Of a stretch of DNA of 59,482 bases, positions 53,179 through 59,482 are shown piece by piece; the stretch's first letter is position 1, and each line of letters begins with the position of its first letter. The notes beneath the pieces are model-generated. The model was not told where the DNA came from. It did no database searches and was given only the letters and a program-made list of their open reading frames with translations. The translations under genes and the position numbers were made by a program. The DNA is taken from the NCBI RefSeq assembly GCF_037997115.1, contig NZ_CP150484.1, positions 6,322,821 to 6,382,302 of the forward strand, read 5' to 3'. This DNA comes from Amycolatopsis coloradensis (GTDB lineage Bacteria > Actinomycetota > Actinomycetes > Mycobacteriales > Pseudonocardiaceae).

Positions 53179-54275
53179 TGACCGGAATCGGTATCGAAGA
53201 GGAGTTCCTGCTGGTCGATCCCAGGACCGGGGTGAGCTGTCCCCGGGCCGAGGCGGTGCTCGAACGGCACCGGATCTGCTGTCCGCTGCCGGATGGCGCC
53301 GCGGTCCACCGCGAGCTGCGGCCGACCCAGATCGAGGCCGCCACGGGTGTCTGCGAAACCGCCGACGAGCTGTACGAGCACCTGACCGCCGGGCGCCGCA
53401 CGCTCGCCGAAGCGGCCGCGGGCGAGGATTGCGCCATCATCGCCGCCGGCACTCCCCCGCGTCCCTCACCCGAGCGCGACTACGGTGCCGACGACCGGTT
53501 CGGCAAGGTCGACGCGCTGTACGCGGGCGTGGTCAAGGCGTACGAGGCCTGTGGATGTCACGTGCACGTCGGCGTGCCCGACCGGGAGACCGCGGTCGCC
53601 GTCGTCAACCACCTGGGTGAATGGCTGCCCACGTTGCTGGCGCTGTCGGGCAACTCGCCCTTCGAGGACGGCCGCGACACCGGTTACGAGAGCTGGCGGA
53701 TGGTCGAGCAGAGCCGGTTCCCCGGTTCCGGCGTCGCGCCGTACTTCGTGGACGCCGCCGCCTACGAGGAGCAGGTCGGACGGCTGGTGGACTGCGGTGT
53801 CCTGGTGGACGAGAGCCAGACCTTCTGGCTCGCGAGGCCGTCCGCGCGGTGGCCGACGGTCGAGGTCCGCGCCGCCGACACCGCGTCCACCGTGGACGAG
53901 GCCGTCTTGCAGGGGCTGCTGACCCGGGCGCTGGTGCGCACCGCTCTCACCGAGCTGGACCACGGGGTGGAGGCCGCGCCGCTGGATCCGCAGATCGCCG
54001 CCGCCGCGGTGTGGGCGGCCGCGCGTCATGGTCTTTCAGGGCCGGCCGTCGACCCGGTGGCGGGTAAGCCGGTCCCCGTGGGCGACCGGGTCGCCGCGCT
54101 GCTGGCGCATACCAAGCAGGCGCTGGAGGACACCGGCGACGCGGAACTCGTCCGTACCCTGCTCGGGCAACTGGAGCGGGAGGGCACGGGCGCCGAACGG
54201 CAGCGCCGGGCCGCCGCCGACGGAGAGGTCGCGGTCTTGCGGATGCTCACCGAAGAGACGGTTCCGCACGCCTAG
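53178..54275 (+). CDS. YbdK/GCS2-type carboxylate-amine ligase (copy 2)
   Basis: 365 residues. TGIGIEEEFLLVDPRTGVSC, QIEAATGVCETADELYEHLT, CGCHVHVGVPDRETAVAVVN and PTVEVRAADTASTVDEAV mirror copy 1. Overlaps the FAD-Rieske stop. Sequence is clearly diverged from copy 1, so the two probably use different amines. 17 bases later the diiron protein gene starts. Function by family only. Confidence 0.92.
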   Translation: MTGIGIEEEFLLVDPRTGVSCPRAEAVLERHRICCPLPDGAAVHRELRPTQIEAATGVCETADELYEHLTAGRRTLAEAAAGEDCAIIAAGTPPRPSPERDYGADDRFGKVDALYAGVVKAYEACGCHVHVGVPDRETAVAVVNHLGEWLPTLLALSGNSPFEDGRDTGYESWRMVEQSRFPGSGVAPYFVDAAAYEEQVGRLVDCGVLVDESQTFWLARPSARWPTVEVRAADTASTVDEAVLQGLLTRALVRTALTELDHGVEAAPLDPQIAAAAVWAAARHGLSGPAVDPVAGKPVPVGDRVAALLAHTKQALEDTGDAELVRTLLGQLEREGTGAERQRRAAADGEVAVLRMLTEETVPHA

Positions 54276-54292
54276 ATCGGGTACTCCCGGGC

Positions 54293-55303
54293 ATGACGAC
54301 GATCGACCGTGAGGTGGCCGCGAGGCTGCCCGAGATCCGCGGCCCGCTCTCGGCCGCCGTGGTGGACACCCTGGCGGGTGGACGCCGTGACGACTTCGAC
54401 CTCGAGGCGGCGACCGCCGCCGACCCGTTCGGCGAGGACCTGCAATTGGCCCTGCACGTCTGCTACGAGCTGCACTATCAGGGCTTCGACGGTGTCGACT
54501 CCGAATGGGAATGGGACTCCCGCCTGCTGGGCTTCCGGTCCGTTCTGGAGCACGCGTTCCTCGACGGGCTCCGCGCCGCCGTACCCGGCGGAGACGACGT
54601 CGGCGGGCTGCTGGACGAGGTGCTCGTCGAACCGGTCGACGGCGGCGGCGTTTCGCACTTCCTGCGTGACGAGGGCGAATGGTGGCACGTCGAGGAGTAC
54701 TTCGCGCATCGGTCGATCTACCACCTCAAAGAGGCGGACCCCCACGCCTGGGTGATTCCCCGGCTGCGGGGCAGGGCCAAGGCGGCGCTGGTCGCGGTGG
54801 AGTTCGACGAGTTCGGCGGCGGGCGGGCCGAGCAGGCGCATTCCCGCCTGTTCGCGGATCTGCTGACCGCGGCGGGCCTGTCCTCCGGGTACCTCGCCTA
54901 CCTCGACCACGTCCCGGCCCAGATGCTCGCGACGGTGAACATGATGTCGCTGTTCGGCCTGCACCGAAGCCTGCGCGGTGCGCTCGTCGGGCACTTCGCC
55001 GCCGCCGAGATCACCACCGCGCCCGCCGCCAGGCGCATGGACCAGGCGCTCGAACGCCTCGGCGGGCCCGCCGAATGCCGGTACTTCTACACCGAGCACA
55101 TCGAGGCCGACGCGGTGCACGAACAGGTGCTGCGGCACGACGTCGTCGGCGACCTGCTCGACCGGGCACCGGAACTGGCGGCGGACATCGCGCTCGGCAT
55201 CCAGGCCACCGATCTCCTGGAGGGCCGGCTGACCAGGCACCTGCTCGACACATGGTCAGCCGGGGAGAGCTCACTCCTGAGGCCGCTGCACCCCTTGCCG
55301 TGA
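54293..55303 (+). CDS. Heme-oxygenase-like diiron protein (HDO; iron-containing redox enzyme family)
   Basis: 336 residues. Metal ligands fit the HDO pattern: Glu173 (FDEFGGG), His183 (EQAHSRLF), Glu239 (AAAEITTA), then His269, Asp273 and His276 (EHIEADAVHEQ, the HxxxDxxH motif). The spacings E-x9-H, E-x29-H-x3-D-x2-H match what I remember of SznF-type HDOs. Such enzymes activate oxygen for N-oxidation, desaturation or C-C cleavage. ATG at 54293, last gene of the plus-strand operon. Its 3' end overlaps the convergent CDGSH gene by 33 bases. Confidence 0.88.
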   Translation: MTTIDREVAARLPEIRGPLSAAVVDTLAGGRRDDFDLEAATAADPFGEDLQLALHVCYELHYQGFDGVDSEWEWDSRLLGFRSVLEHAFLDGLRAAVPGGDDVGGLLDEVLVEPVDGGGVSHFLRDEGEWWHVEEYFAHRSIYHLKEADPHAWVIPRLRGRAKAALVAVEFDEFGGGRAEQAHSRLFADLLTAAGLSSGYLAYLDHVPAQMLATVNMMSLFGLHRSLRGALVGHFAAAEITTAPAARRMDQALERLGGPAECRYFYTEHIEADAVHEQVLRHDVVGDLLDRAPELAADIALGIQATDLLEGRLTRHLLDTWSAGESSLLRPLHPLP

Positions 55304-55486
55304 ACGGCGGCGGTGGCTGGTGTCGCAGAACGGGTAGCGTTTGCTGCGGCGGCAGGCGCAGAGGGCGACCACAAAGCGATCCGAGGTCACGGTCTCGCCG
55401 TCTTCGGTGACGATCTCGACCGGCCCCTCCACCAGGAGGGGCCCGCCGGGTTCGATCCGGACCCTGGTCTCACGGCCGGTCGGCAC
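55271..55486 (-). CDS. CDGSH iron-sulfur domain protein (second copy)
   Basis: 71 residues. Cluster motif CACRRSKRYPFCDTSH near the C-terminus, the three-Cys-one-His site, preceded by beta strands (VRIEPGGPLLVEGPVEIVTE). ATG at 55486. The tail RSRQGVQRPQE overlaps the HDO gene end on the opposite strand, and its start overlaps the methyltransferase stop. Perhaps an electron-transfer partner for the HDO or Rieske enzyme; this is inference. Confidence 0.88.
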   Translation of the reverse strand: MPTGRETRVRIEPGGPLLVEGPVEIVTEDGETVTSDRFVVALCACRRSKRYPFCDTSHRRRSRQGVQRPQE

Positions 55487-56162
55487 GGATCACCACCAGT
55501 TCCTCGTGCCGCTGCTCGGCGCCGATCAGGCCCGCCGCTTCGAGGAAGGCCGCCCGTGCCCGCATGACGGGCCCGAAGGGGATCGACCGGGTGGCGACCA
55601 CCGAAGGCGTCATTCCCGCCGCCCGCAGCTGCTCCAGCGACTTGTCGGGTCCGGCGACCGCGGAATGGACCATCATCAGGTAACCGCCCGGCGCCACCAG
55701 GGACGACGCCCCGGCGCACACCTGGTCGAGCACGATCCGGCCGTCCGGCCCGGCGTCCCACGCCCGCGCGGCCCCGGCCGCGGGCACCGGAGACGGGACA
55801 TACGGCGGGTTCGCCAGCACGACGTCGAACGGCCCACCGCGCGCCGCTTCGGCCAGGCCGCCCCGACGCGGCCGGACCGGGAGCCGGCGCAGCCGCGCAT
55901 TGACCCAGACCGCGGCCAGCGCCCGCCGGGAGATGTCCACCGCGGTCACGGACCCCGCGCCGTGCGCCGCGGCCGCCAGCGCGAGAGCGCCGGTCCCGGT
56001 ACAGAGGTCGAGAACTCTCGCCCCGGCGGGCATTCCTGACGTGCTCAACGCGCTCGCCAGCATCCAGGTGTCGTGTTGCGGGCGGTACACCCCCGGGGGT
56101 CGCAGCAGCCGTGGCCGCGCCGGGGCAAGTGGAATCGCTGCTGCGTTGGAGATCGCGGTCAT
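55470..56162 (-). CDS. Class I SAM methyltransferase, HemK/N5-glutamine type
   Basis: 230 residues. SAM-binding ARVLDLCTGTGALALAAAAH, TAVDISRRALAAVWVNARLR, and the catalytic VLANPPYVPSP (NPPY motif of N5-glutamine and N6-adenine methyltransferases). Lacks the longer N-terminal domain of PrmC, so it is a short HemK-like form. ATG at 56162. Overlaps the CDGSH start by 17 bases, so coupled. Substrate may be a protein amide or a small metabolite. Confidence 0.9.
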   Translation of the reverse strand: MTAISNAAAIPLAPARPRLLRPPGVYRPQHDTWMLASALSTSGMPAGARVLDLCTGTGALALAAAAHGAGSVTAVDISRRALAAVWVNARLRRLPVRPRRGGLAEAARGGPFDVVLANPPYVPSPVPAAGAARAWDAGPDGRIVLDQVCAGASSLVAPGGYLMMVHSAVAGPDKSLEQLRAAGMTPSVVATRSIPFGPVMRARAAFLEAAGLIGAEQRHEELVVIRADRP

Positions 56163-56298
56163 GTCCCCTCCGGGTTCGCCGATGTTGCTCCCGGCTACCC
56201 CGGACGTACGGTGCCAAACGTCCACAATGGCCTGCGACGCGAGGGTTGGACGCGCTCGGAACGGGGTAGCCGCAGGTAAAGGACCGAAGGAGGCCCCG

Positions 56299-56418
56299 AT
56301 GGAGAAAAAGGCCGACACCGGCGAGAAACGGGACGAGGAAGAACGCGAGGAGGTCCGAGGGGAGCAGGGCACGTCATCCGGTGATCCCCACGACGACACC
56401 GACCCGCAATCCGGCTGA
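56299..56418 (+). CDS. Tiny acidic protein
   Basis: 39 residues, almost all charged: KKADTGEKRDEEEREEVRGE, then GTSSGDPHDDTDP. ATG at 56299 behind a strong GAAGGAG site. A perfect terminator hairpin follows directly. No family recognised; intrinsically disordered. The good ribosome site and terminator make it likely real. Confidence 0.55.
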   Translation: MEKKADTGEKRDEEEREEVRGEQGTSSGDPHDDTDPQSG

Positions 56419-56428
56419 GCCGGTGCGG

Positions 56429-56460
56429 AACTCCCCCGGCTCGCCCGGCCCGGGGGAGTT
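56429..56460 (+). terminator. Rho-independent-like hairpin terminator
   Basis: AACTCCCCCGG (56429-56439) pairs perfectly with CCGGGGGAGTT (56450-56460), loop of 10. Located 11 bases after the tiny acidic gene. No long T tail, as usual in actinobacteria. Confidence 0.75.
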
Positions 56461-56517
56461 TCACGGCGTCTCCACGGGGTACCCGGCGGGTCTTCTGGCG
56501 AAACGGAGGCGTTTCCG

Positions 56518-56949
56518 ATGAATCTGCGTACGACAGGCTTTCTTCTGCGACCGGCGGTGCTGATCATCGCACTGGTCCATCTCGTCTTGGGGGTGCTCGG
56601 CTTCTTCTTCCTTCCCGAAGCGAACCAGGCGGGCGAGAACACACTGTGGATCTTCAGCGCGACCGGGATGCTGGACGTCATCCGCACCGTACTCGGCGTG
56701 CTCGGCCTGGTCGCGGTGCTCAAGCCGTCCGCGATCCCGGCCTACTGCTGGCTGGCTTTCGTGGCCTTCGCGGGTTTGACCGCGTTCGGGGTGCTCTCGG
56801 CGGGCACCGACACGTCCGGTGACGCCGTCAACTTCAGCTGGGCCGACAACACCCTCCACGCGCTGACCTCGCTCGCGGCACTCGCGGTGGGCATCGCCGC
56901 CACGCGTGTTTCCCAGCGCAAGCAAAGTAAGGCAAGGGAAAACGTTTAG
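56518..56949 (+). CDS. DUF4383-like membrane protein
   Basis: 143 residues, four membrane helices (about 13-33, 48-68, 74-96 and 112-132); LVHLVLGVLGFFFLPEAN and DNTLHALTSLAALAVGIAAT suit the DUF4383 family of small stress-related membrane proteins. ATG at 56518, upstream GGAGGCGTTTCCG. Basic C-terminus. Function unknown. Confidence 0.82.
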   Translation: MNLRTTGFLLRPAVLIIALVHLVLGVLGFFFLPEANQAGENTLWIFSATGMLDVIRTVLGVLGLVAVLKPSAIPAYCWLAFVAFAGLTAFGVLSAGTDTSGDAVNFSWADNTLHALTSLAALAVGIAATRVSQRKQSKARENV

Positions 56950-56977
56950 TCCGTCCACAACCGGCAACCTGGCGGGT

Positions 56978-57943
56978 ATGACGAAAAAGGCCCCGCTCCG
57001 GATCCTCCTGTGGCACGTCCACGGGTCCTGGACCCAATCCTTCGTGCAGGGCGGCCATCGTTACCACCTGCCGCTGCTCGCCGAGGGCGGGCCTTGGGGA
57101 CGCGGCCTCAGCGGCCGTGACTGGCCCTCCGCCGAGGAGATCCCGGTCGACGAGCTGAAAGACCTCGACGTCGATGTCGTCGTTCTCCAGCGGCCCGAGG
57201 AGATCCAGCTGGCGGCGCGGTGGCTGCGCCGCCGCCCCGGCAAGGATGTGCCCGCCGTCTACGTCGAGCACAACACGCCCCGGGAACACGCGGCCACCAC
57301 CCGGCACCCACTGGCCGAGCGGGACGACATCCCGCTGGTCCACGTGACCCACTTCAACGAACTGATGTGGGACTCCGGTCTCGCACCCACGGTGGTCGTC
57401 CCGCACGGGATCCCCGACCCGGGTGAGCGCTACACCGGGGAACTCCCCCACGGCGCGGCCCTGATCAACGAACCGGCGAGGCGTGGGCGGATCACCGGAA
57501 CCGATCTGCTGCCCGCTTTCGCGGAGATCGCGCCGGTCGACGTGTACGGGATCGGCAGCGAAGATCTCGAAGGCCGTCACCCCGCGCTCCGTCCAGGCGG
57601 CGACCTGCGCAGCCGCGAACTGCACGCCGAGGTCGCCCGGCGCCGCGTCTACCTGCACACCGCCCGGTGGACGTCGCTGGGGCTCTCGTTGCTCGAAGCG
57701 ATGCACCTCGGCATGCCGGTCGTCGCACTGGCGACCACCGAAGCCGTTCTCGCGGTCCCGCCCGACGCAGGCGCCGTCTCGACGGATGTCGAAGTGCTGG
57801 CGAGGGCCTACCGCGAATTGATCCATGAACCAGATTTCGCCGCACTGGCAGGGAAATCCGCGCGCGAGTTCGCGTTGAGCCACTACGGGCTCGACGCGTT
57901 CCTCGAACGCTGGGACGCCCTGCTGACCGAGGTGACCGCTTGA
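56978..57943 (+). CDS. Glycosyltransferase, GT4-like (GT-B fold)
   Basis: 321 residues. RILLWHVHGSWTQSFVQGGH at the N-terminus; C-terminal SLGLSLLEAMHLGMPVVALA is the GT4 E-x7-E nucleotide-sugar loop region. The protein is shorter than most GT4 enzymes. ATG at 56978. Overlaps or abuts the next glycosyltransferase (TTGA at 57940), so both are co-transcribed. Donor and acceptor unknown. Confidence 0.88.
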   Translation: MTKKAPLRILLWHVHGSWTQSFVQGGHRYHLPLLAEGGPWGRGLSGRDWPSAEEIPVDELKDLDVDVVVLQRPEEIQLAARWLRRRPGKDVPAVYVEHNTPREHAATTRHPLAERDDIPLVHVTHFNELMWDSGLAPTVVVPHGIPDPGERYTGELPHGAALINEPARRGRITGTDLLPAFAEIAPVDVYGIGSEDLEGRHPALRPGGDLRSRELHAEVARRRVYLHTARWTSLGLSLLEAMHLGMPVVALATTEAVLAVPPDAGAVSTDVEVLARAYRELIHEPDFAALAGKSAREFALSHYGLDAFLERWDALLTEVTA

Positions 57944-57972
57944 CCACGCCGACCGCGGCGGGAAGGAGCCCG

Positions 57973-59193
57973 ATGAGGATCGCGATGGTTTCCGAACACG
58001 CCAGCCCGCTCGCCGCGCTCGGCGGAGCCGACGCCGGGGGCCAGAACGTCCACGTCGCCGAACTCTCCGCCGCGCTGAGCAGGCAGGGCCACGACGTCAC
58101 CGTCTACACGCGCCGTGAGAACCGGCGTGTCGCCGCGACGGTCGAGACGCCGGACGGCTACCGCGTCGTCCACGTCCCGGCGGGCCCGGCGAGGAAGCTG
58201 CCGAAGGACGAACTGCTGCCGCATATGGGAGAGTTCGGCCGGGTGCTGCGCTCCCGCTGGGCCAAGGACCGGCCGGACGTCGTCCACGCGCATTTCTGGA
58301 TGTCCGGCCTGGCTTCGATTCTCGCGGCGAAGGATCTCGGTATCCCGGTGACCCAGACCTTTCACGCGCTGGGCGTGGTGAAACGGCGCTATCAAGGCAA
58401 AAAGGACACGAGCCCGCCCGACCGGAGCCGGCTCGAACGGATGATCGCCAAACAGGCCGACCGGGTGATCGCGACCTGCTCGGACGAGGTCTTCGAACTC
58501 GTGCGGTTGGGCCTGCCGCGCTCACGCGCCTCGGTCGTCCCCTGTGGAGTGGACTTGACCGAGTTCACCCCGGACGGCGAGTGCGCTCCCCGCACGGCTA
58601 GGCAGCGGATCGTCAGCGTCGGCAGGCTGGTGCCGCGCAAGGGTTTCGACCTCGCCATCGCCGCGCTGCCCTCGCTCCCGGACACGGAACTGGTCATCGC
58701 GGGCGGCCCGGACTCAGGCGCGCTCGCCGAGGCTCCGGAAGTGCGGCGGCTCCAGGCGATCGCCGATCGGGCCGGCGTCGCCGACCGCGTGCACATGCCG
58801 GGGCTGGTGTCCCGCGAGAACATGCCCGCGCTCCTGCGTTCCGCCGACGCGGTGGTCTGCACACCTTGGTACGAACCGTTCGGCATCGTGCCGCTGGAGG
58901 CGATGGCTTGCGGTGTCCCGGTCGTGGCGACCGCCGTCGGCGGGCTGACCGACACCGTCGTCGACGGCGTCACGGGCCTGCTGGTCCCGCCTCGCAGCCC
59001 GAAGGACTTGGCGGGAGCGTTGCGACGGCTCCTCGGTGACTCTTCGGCGCGCGAGTCGTTCGGGATCGCCGGGACCGACCGGGTGCGGGCACGGTACTCG
59101 TGGGACCGGGTGGCCGCGGACACCTTGCGCGCTTATGGGCGCGTTGTGAGCGAGGAGACGGAAGTGGCGGCGGCTGCCGCTTCGCCTTCCTGA
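57973..59193 (+). CDS. Glycosyltransferase family 4, sucrose/trehalose-type
   Basis: 406 residues. IAMVSEHASPLAALGGADAG, VHVAELSAALSRQGHDVTVY, then HAHFWMSGL, and the donor site VSVGRLVPRKGFDLAIAALP with PWYEPFGIVPLEAMACGVPV (E-x7-E). ATG at 57973 is favoured by GGAAGGAG just upstream; a TTG at 57940, overlapping the previous stop, would add 11 residues. GT4 members move a sugar from an NDP- or UDP-sugar; pair with the preceding gene suggests a glycan or glycosylated metabolite. Confidence 0.92.
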   Translation: MRIAMVSEHASPLAALGGADAGGQNVHVAELSAALSRQGHDVTVYTRRENRRVAATVETPDGYRVVHVPAGPARKLPKDELLPHMGEFGRVLRSRWAKDRPDVVHAHFWMSGLASILAAKDLGIPVTQTFHALGVVKRRYQGKKDTSPPDRSRLERMIAKQADRVIATCSDEVFELVRLGLPRSRASVVPCGVDLTEFTPDGECAPRTARQRIVSVGRLVPRKGFDLAIAALPSLPDTELVIAGGPDSGALAEAPEVRRLQAIADRAGVADRVHMPGLVSRENMPALLRSADAVVCTPWYEPFGIVPLEAMACGVPVVATAVGGLTDTVVDGVTGLLVPPRSPKDLAGALRRLLGDSSARESFGIAGTDRVRARYSWDRVAADTLRAYGRVVSEETEVAAAAASPS

Positions 59194-59482
59194 CCCGCTG
59201 CAGGTGGGTCGCGTGCGGCGCGCATGTCCCGAAAGTGGCTTTCGCGGCAGGGCTCACCATCGCTGGTGGCGCGAAAGCCACTTTCGCAACACACCTGTCA
59301 CGCTAAGTCACTCAGCAGGTCATTTGCGGTGCGCTGAGTCATTCTCATCTGTGATCAGTGCCGAATGCGCGCCCTCGAGCCTGGGCGCGGCACTCATGTC
59401 GCGACCCCCGCCAACGGTGCGGAAGCCGCTTTCACAACACTGACGGAGAGGTTCTCCGCCGATTCGAAGAGGAACGTCCCCG
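59194..59482. other. Noncoding right edge
   Basis: Beyond the palindromic repeat at 59230-59286 I see no gene. AGTGCC...GGCACT with nested GCGCCC/GGGCGC near 59360-59395 may form another hairpin. Short frames here (59204-59443) are only shadows of the repeats. Confidence 0.5.
59230..59286. repeat. Palindromic repeat CGAAAGTGGCTTTCGCG / CGCGAAAGCCACTTTCG
   Basis: Perfect 17-base inverted arms (59230-59246 and 59270-59286), 23 bases apart, 37 bases after the last glycosyltransferase. Shares the GAAAGTGGCTTTCGC core with 21674-21721. It probably serves as terminator here and belongs to a dispersed family. Confidence 0.8.

Noticed and set aside
1..59482. CRISPR array, tRNA or rRNA
   Set aside because: No regularly spaced direct repeats, cloverleaf-like sequences or rRNA-like stretches were noticed; a covariance-model scan was not possible.

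Overview
The window is high-GC actinomycete DNA. GTG starts and 1-8 base gene overlaps are frequent, and the gene families present (13E12-like DUF222, PadR/DUF1048, CGNR, STAS/PucR, GlxA, DUF6098, YbdK-type ligases) suit Pseudonocardiaceae. Amycolatopsis is my best guess from gene style, but no rRNA or marker gene here proves it. I see no tRNA, rRNA or CRISPR array.

Layout. 1-600: a small minus-strand copper-type operon (HMA metallochaperone plus CDGSH Fe-S protein) with a CsoR-like palindrome. 600-3120: a decayed stretch with two converging serine-recombinase relics and no intact gene. 3124-10391: a giant 2181-residue LamG-repeat protein abutting a frameshifted NRPS adenylation-domain relic. 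10.4-12.0 kb: an acetyltransferase, then MarR and DUF6461 relics. 12.0-18.3 kb: a five-gene, translationally coupled metal or metal-chelate uptake operon (FecCD permease, ATPase, lipoprotein, and two exporter-fold ABC half-transporters) behind two Zur/Fur-like boxes. 18.4-26.3 kb: assorted single genes (SH3-like membrane protein, Nudix, NAD-dependent epimerase-like, trypsin-like protease, SMI1/KNR4, CGNR regulator with a divergent hydrolase). 26.3-29.0 kb: a DrrAB-type ABC exporter and a PadR-DUF1048-DUF1048 operon sharing one palindromic operator. 29.0-40.3 kb: GlxA regulator, several hydrolases and oxidoreductases, a truncated SOS-type DUF222 gene, a secreted GH5 enzyme, and a second PadR locus with a frameshifted VOC gene. 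40.49-40.81 kb: a MITE-like inverted-repeat element.

40.9-59.2 kb is a stress, redox and conjugation neighbourhood. STAS, PucR, universal-stress and DUF2795 genes lead into two YbdK/GCS2-type carboxylate-amine ligases, two alpha/beta hydrolases, an ATP-grasp enzyme, a FAD-Rieske oxidoreductase, a heme-oxygenase-like diiron protein, a second CDGSH protein, an N5-type methyltransferase and two glycosyltransferases. The tight packing 47353-51589 (minus) and 51664-55303 (plus) suggests these enzymes work together, perhaps making or turning over a small amide- or peptide-like metabolite. This is the strongest candidate for an undescribed system. Its product cannot be read from sequence.

The right edge carries a palindromic repeat (CGAAAGTGGCTTTCGCG type) that also occurs beside the protease gene near 21.7 kb.
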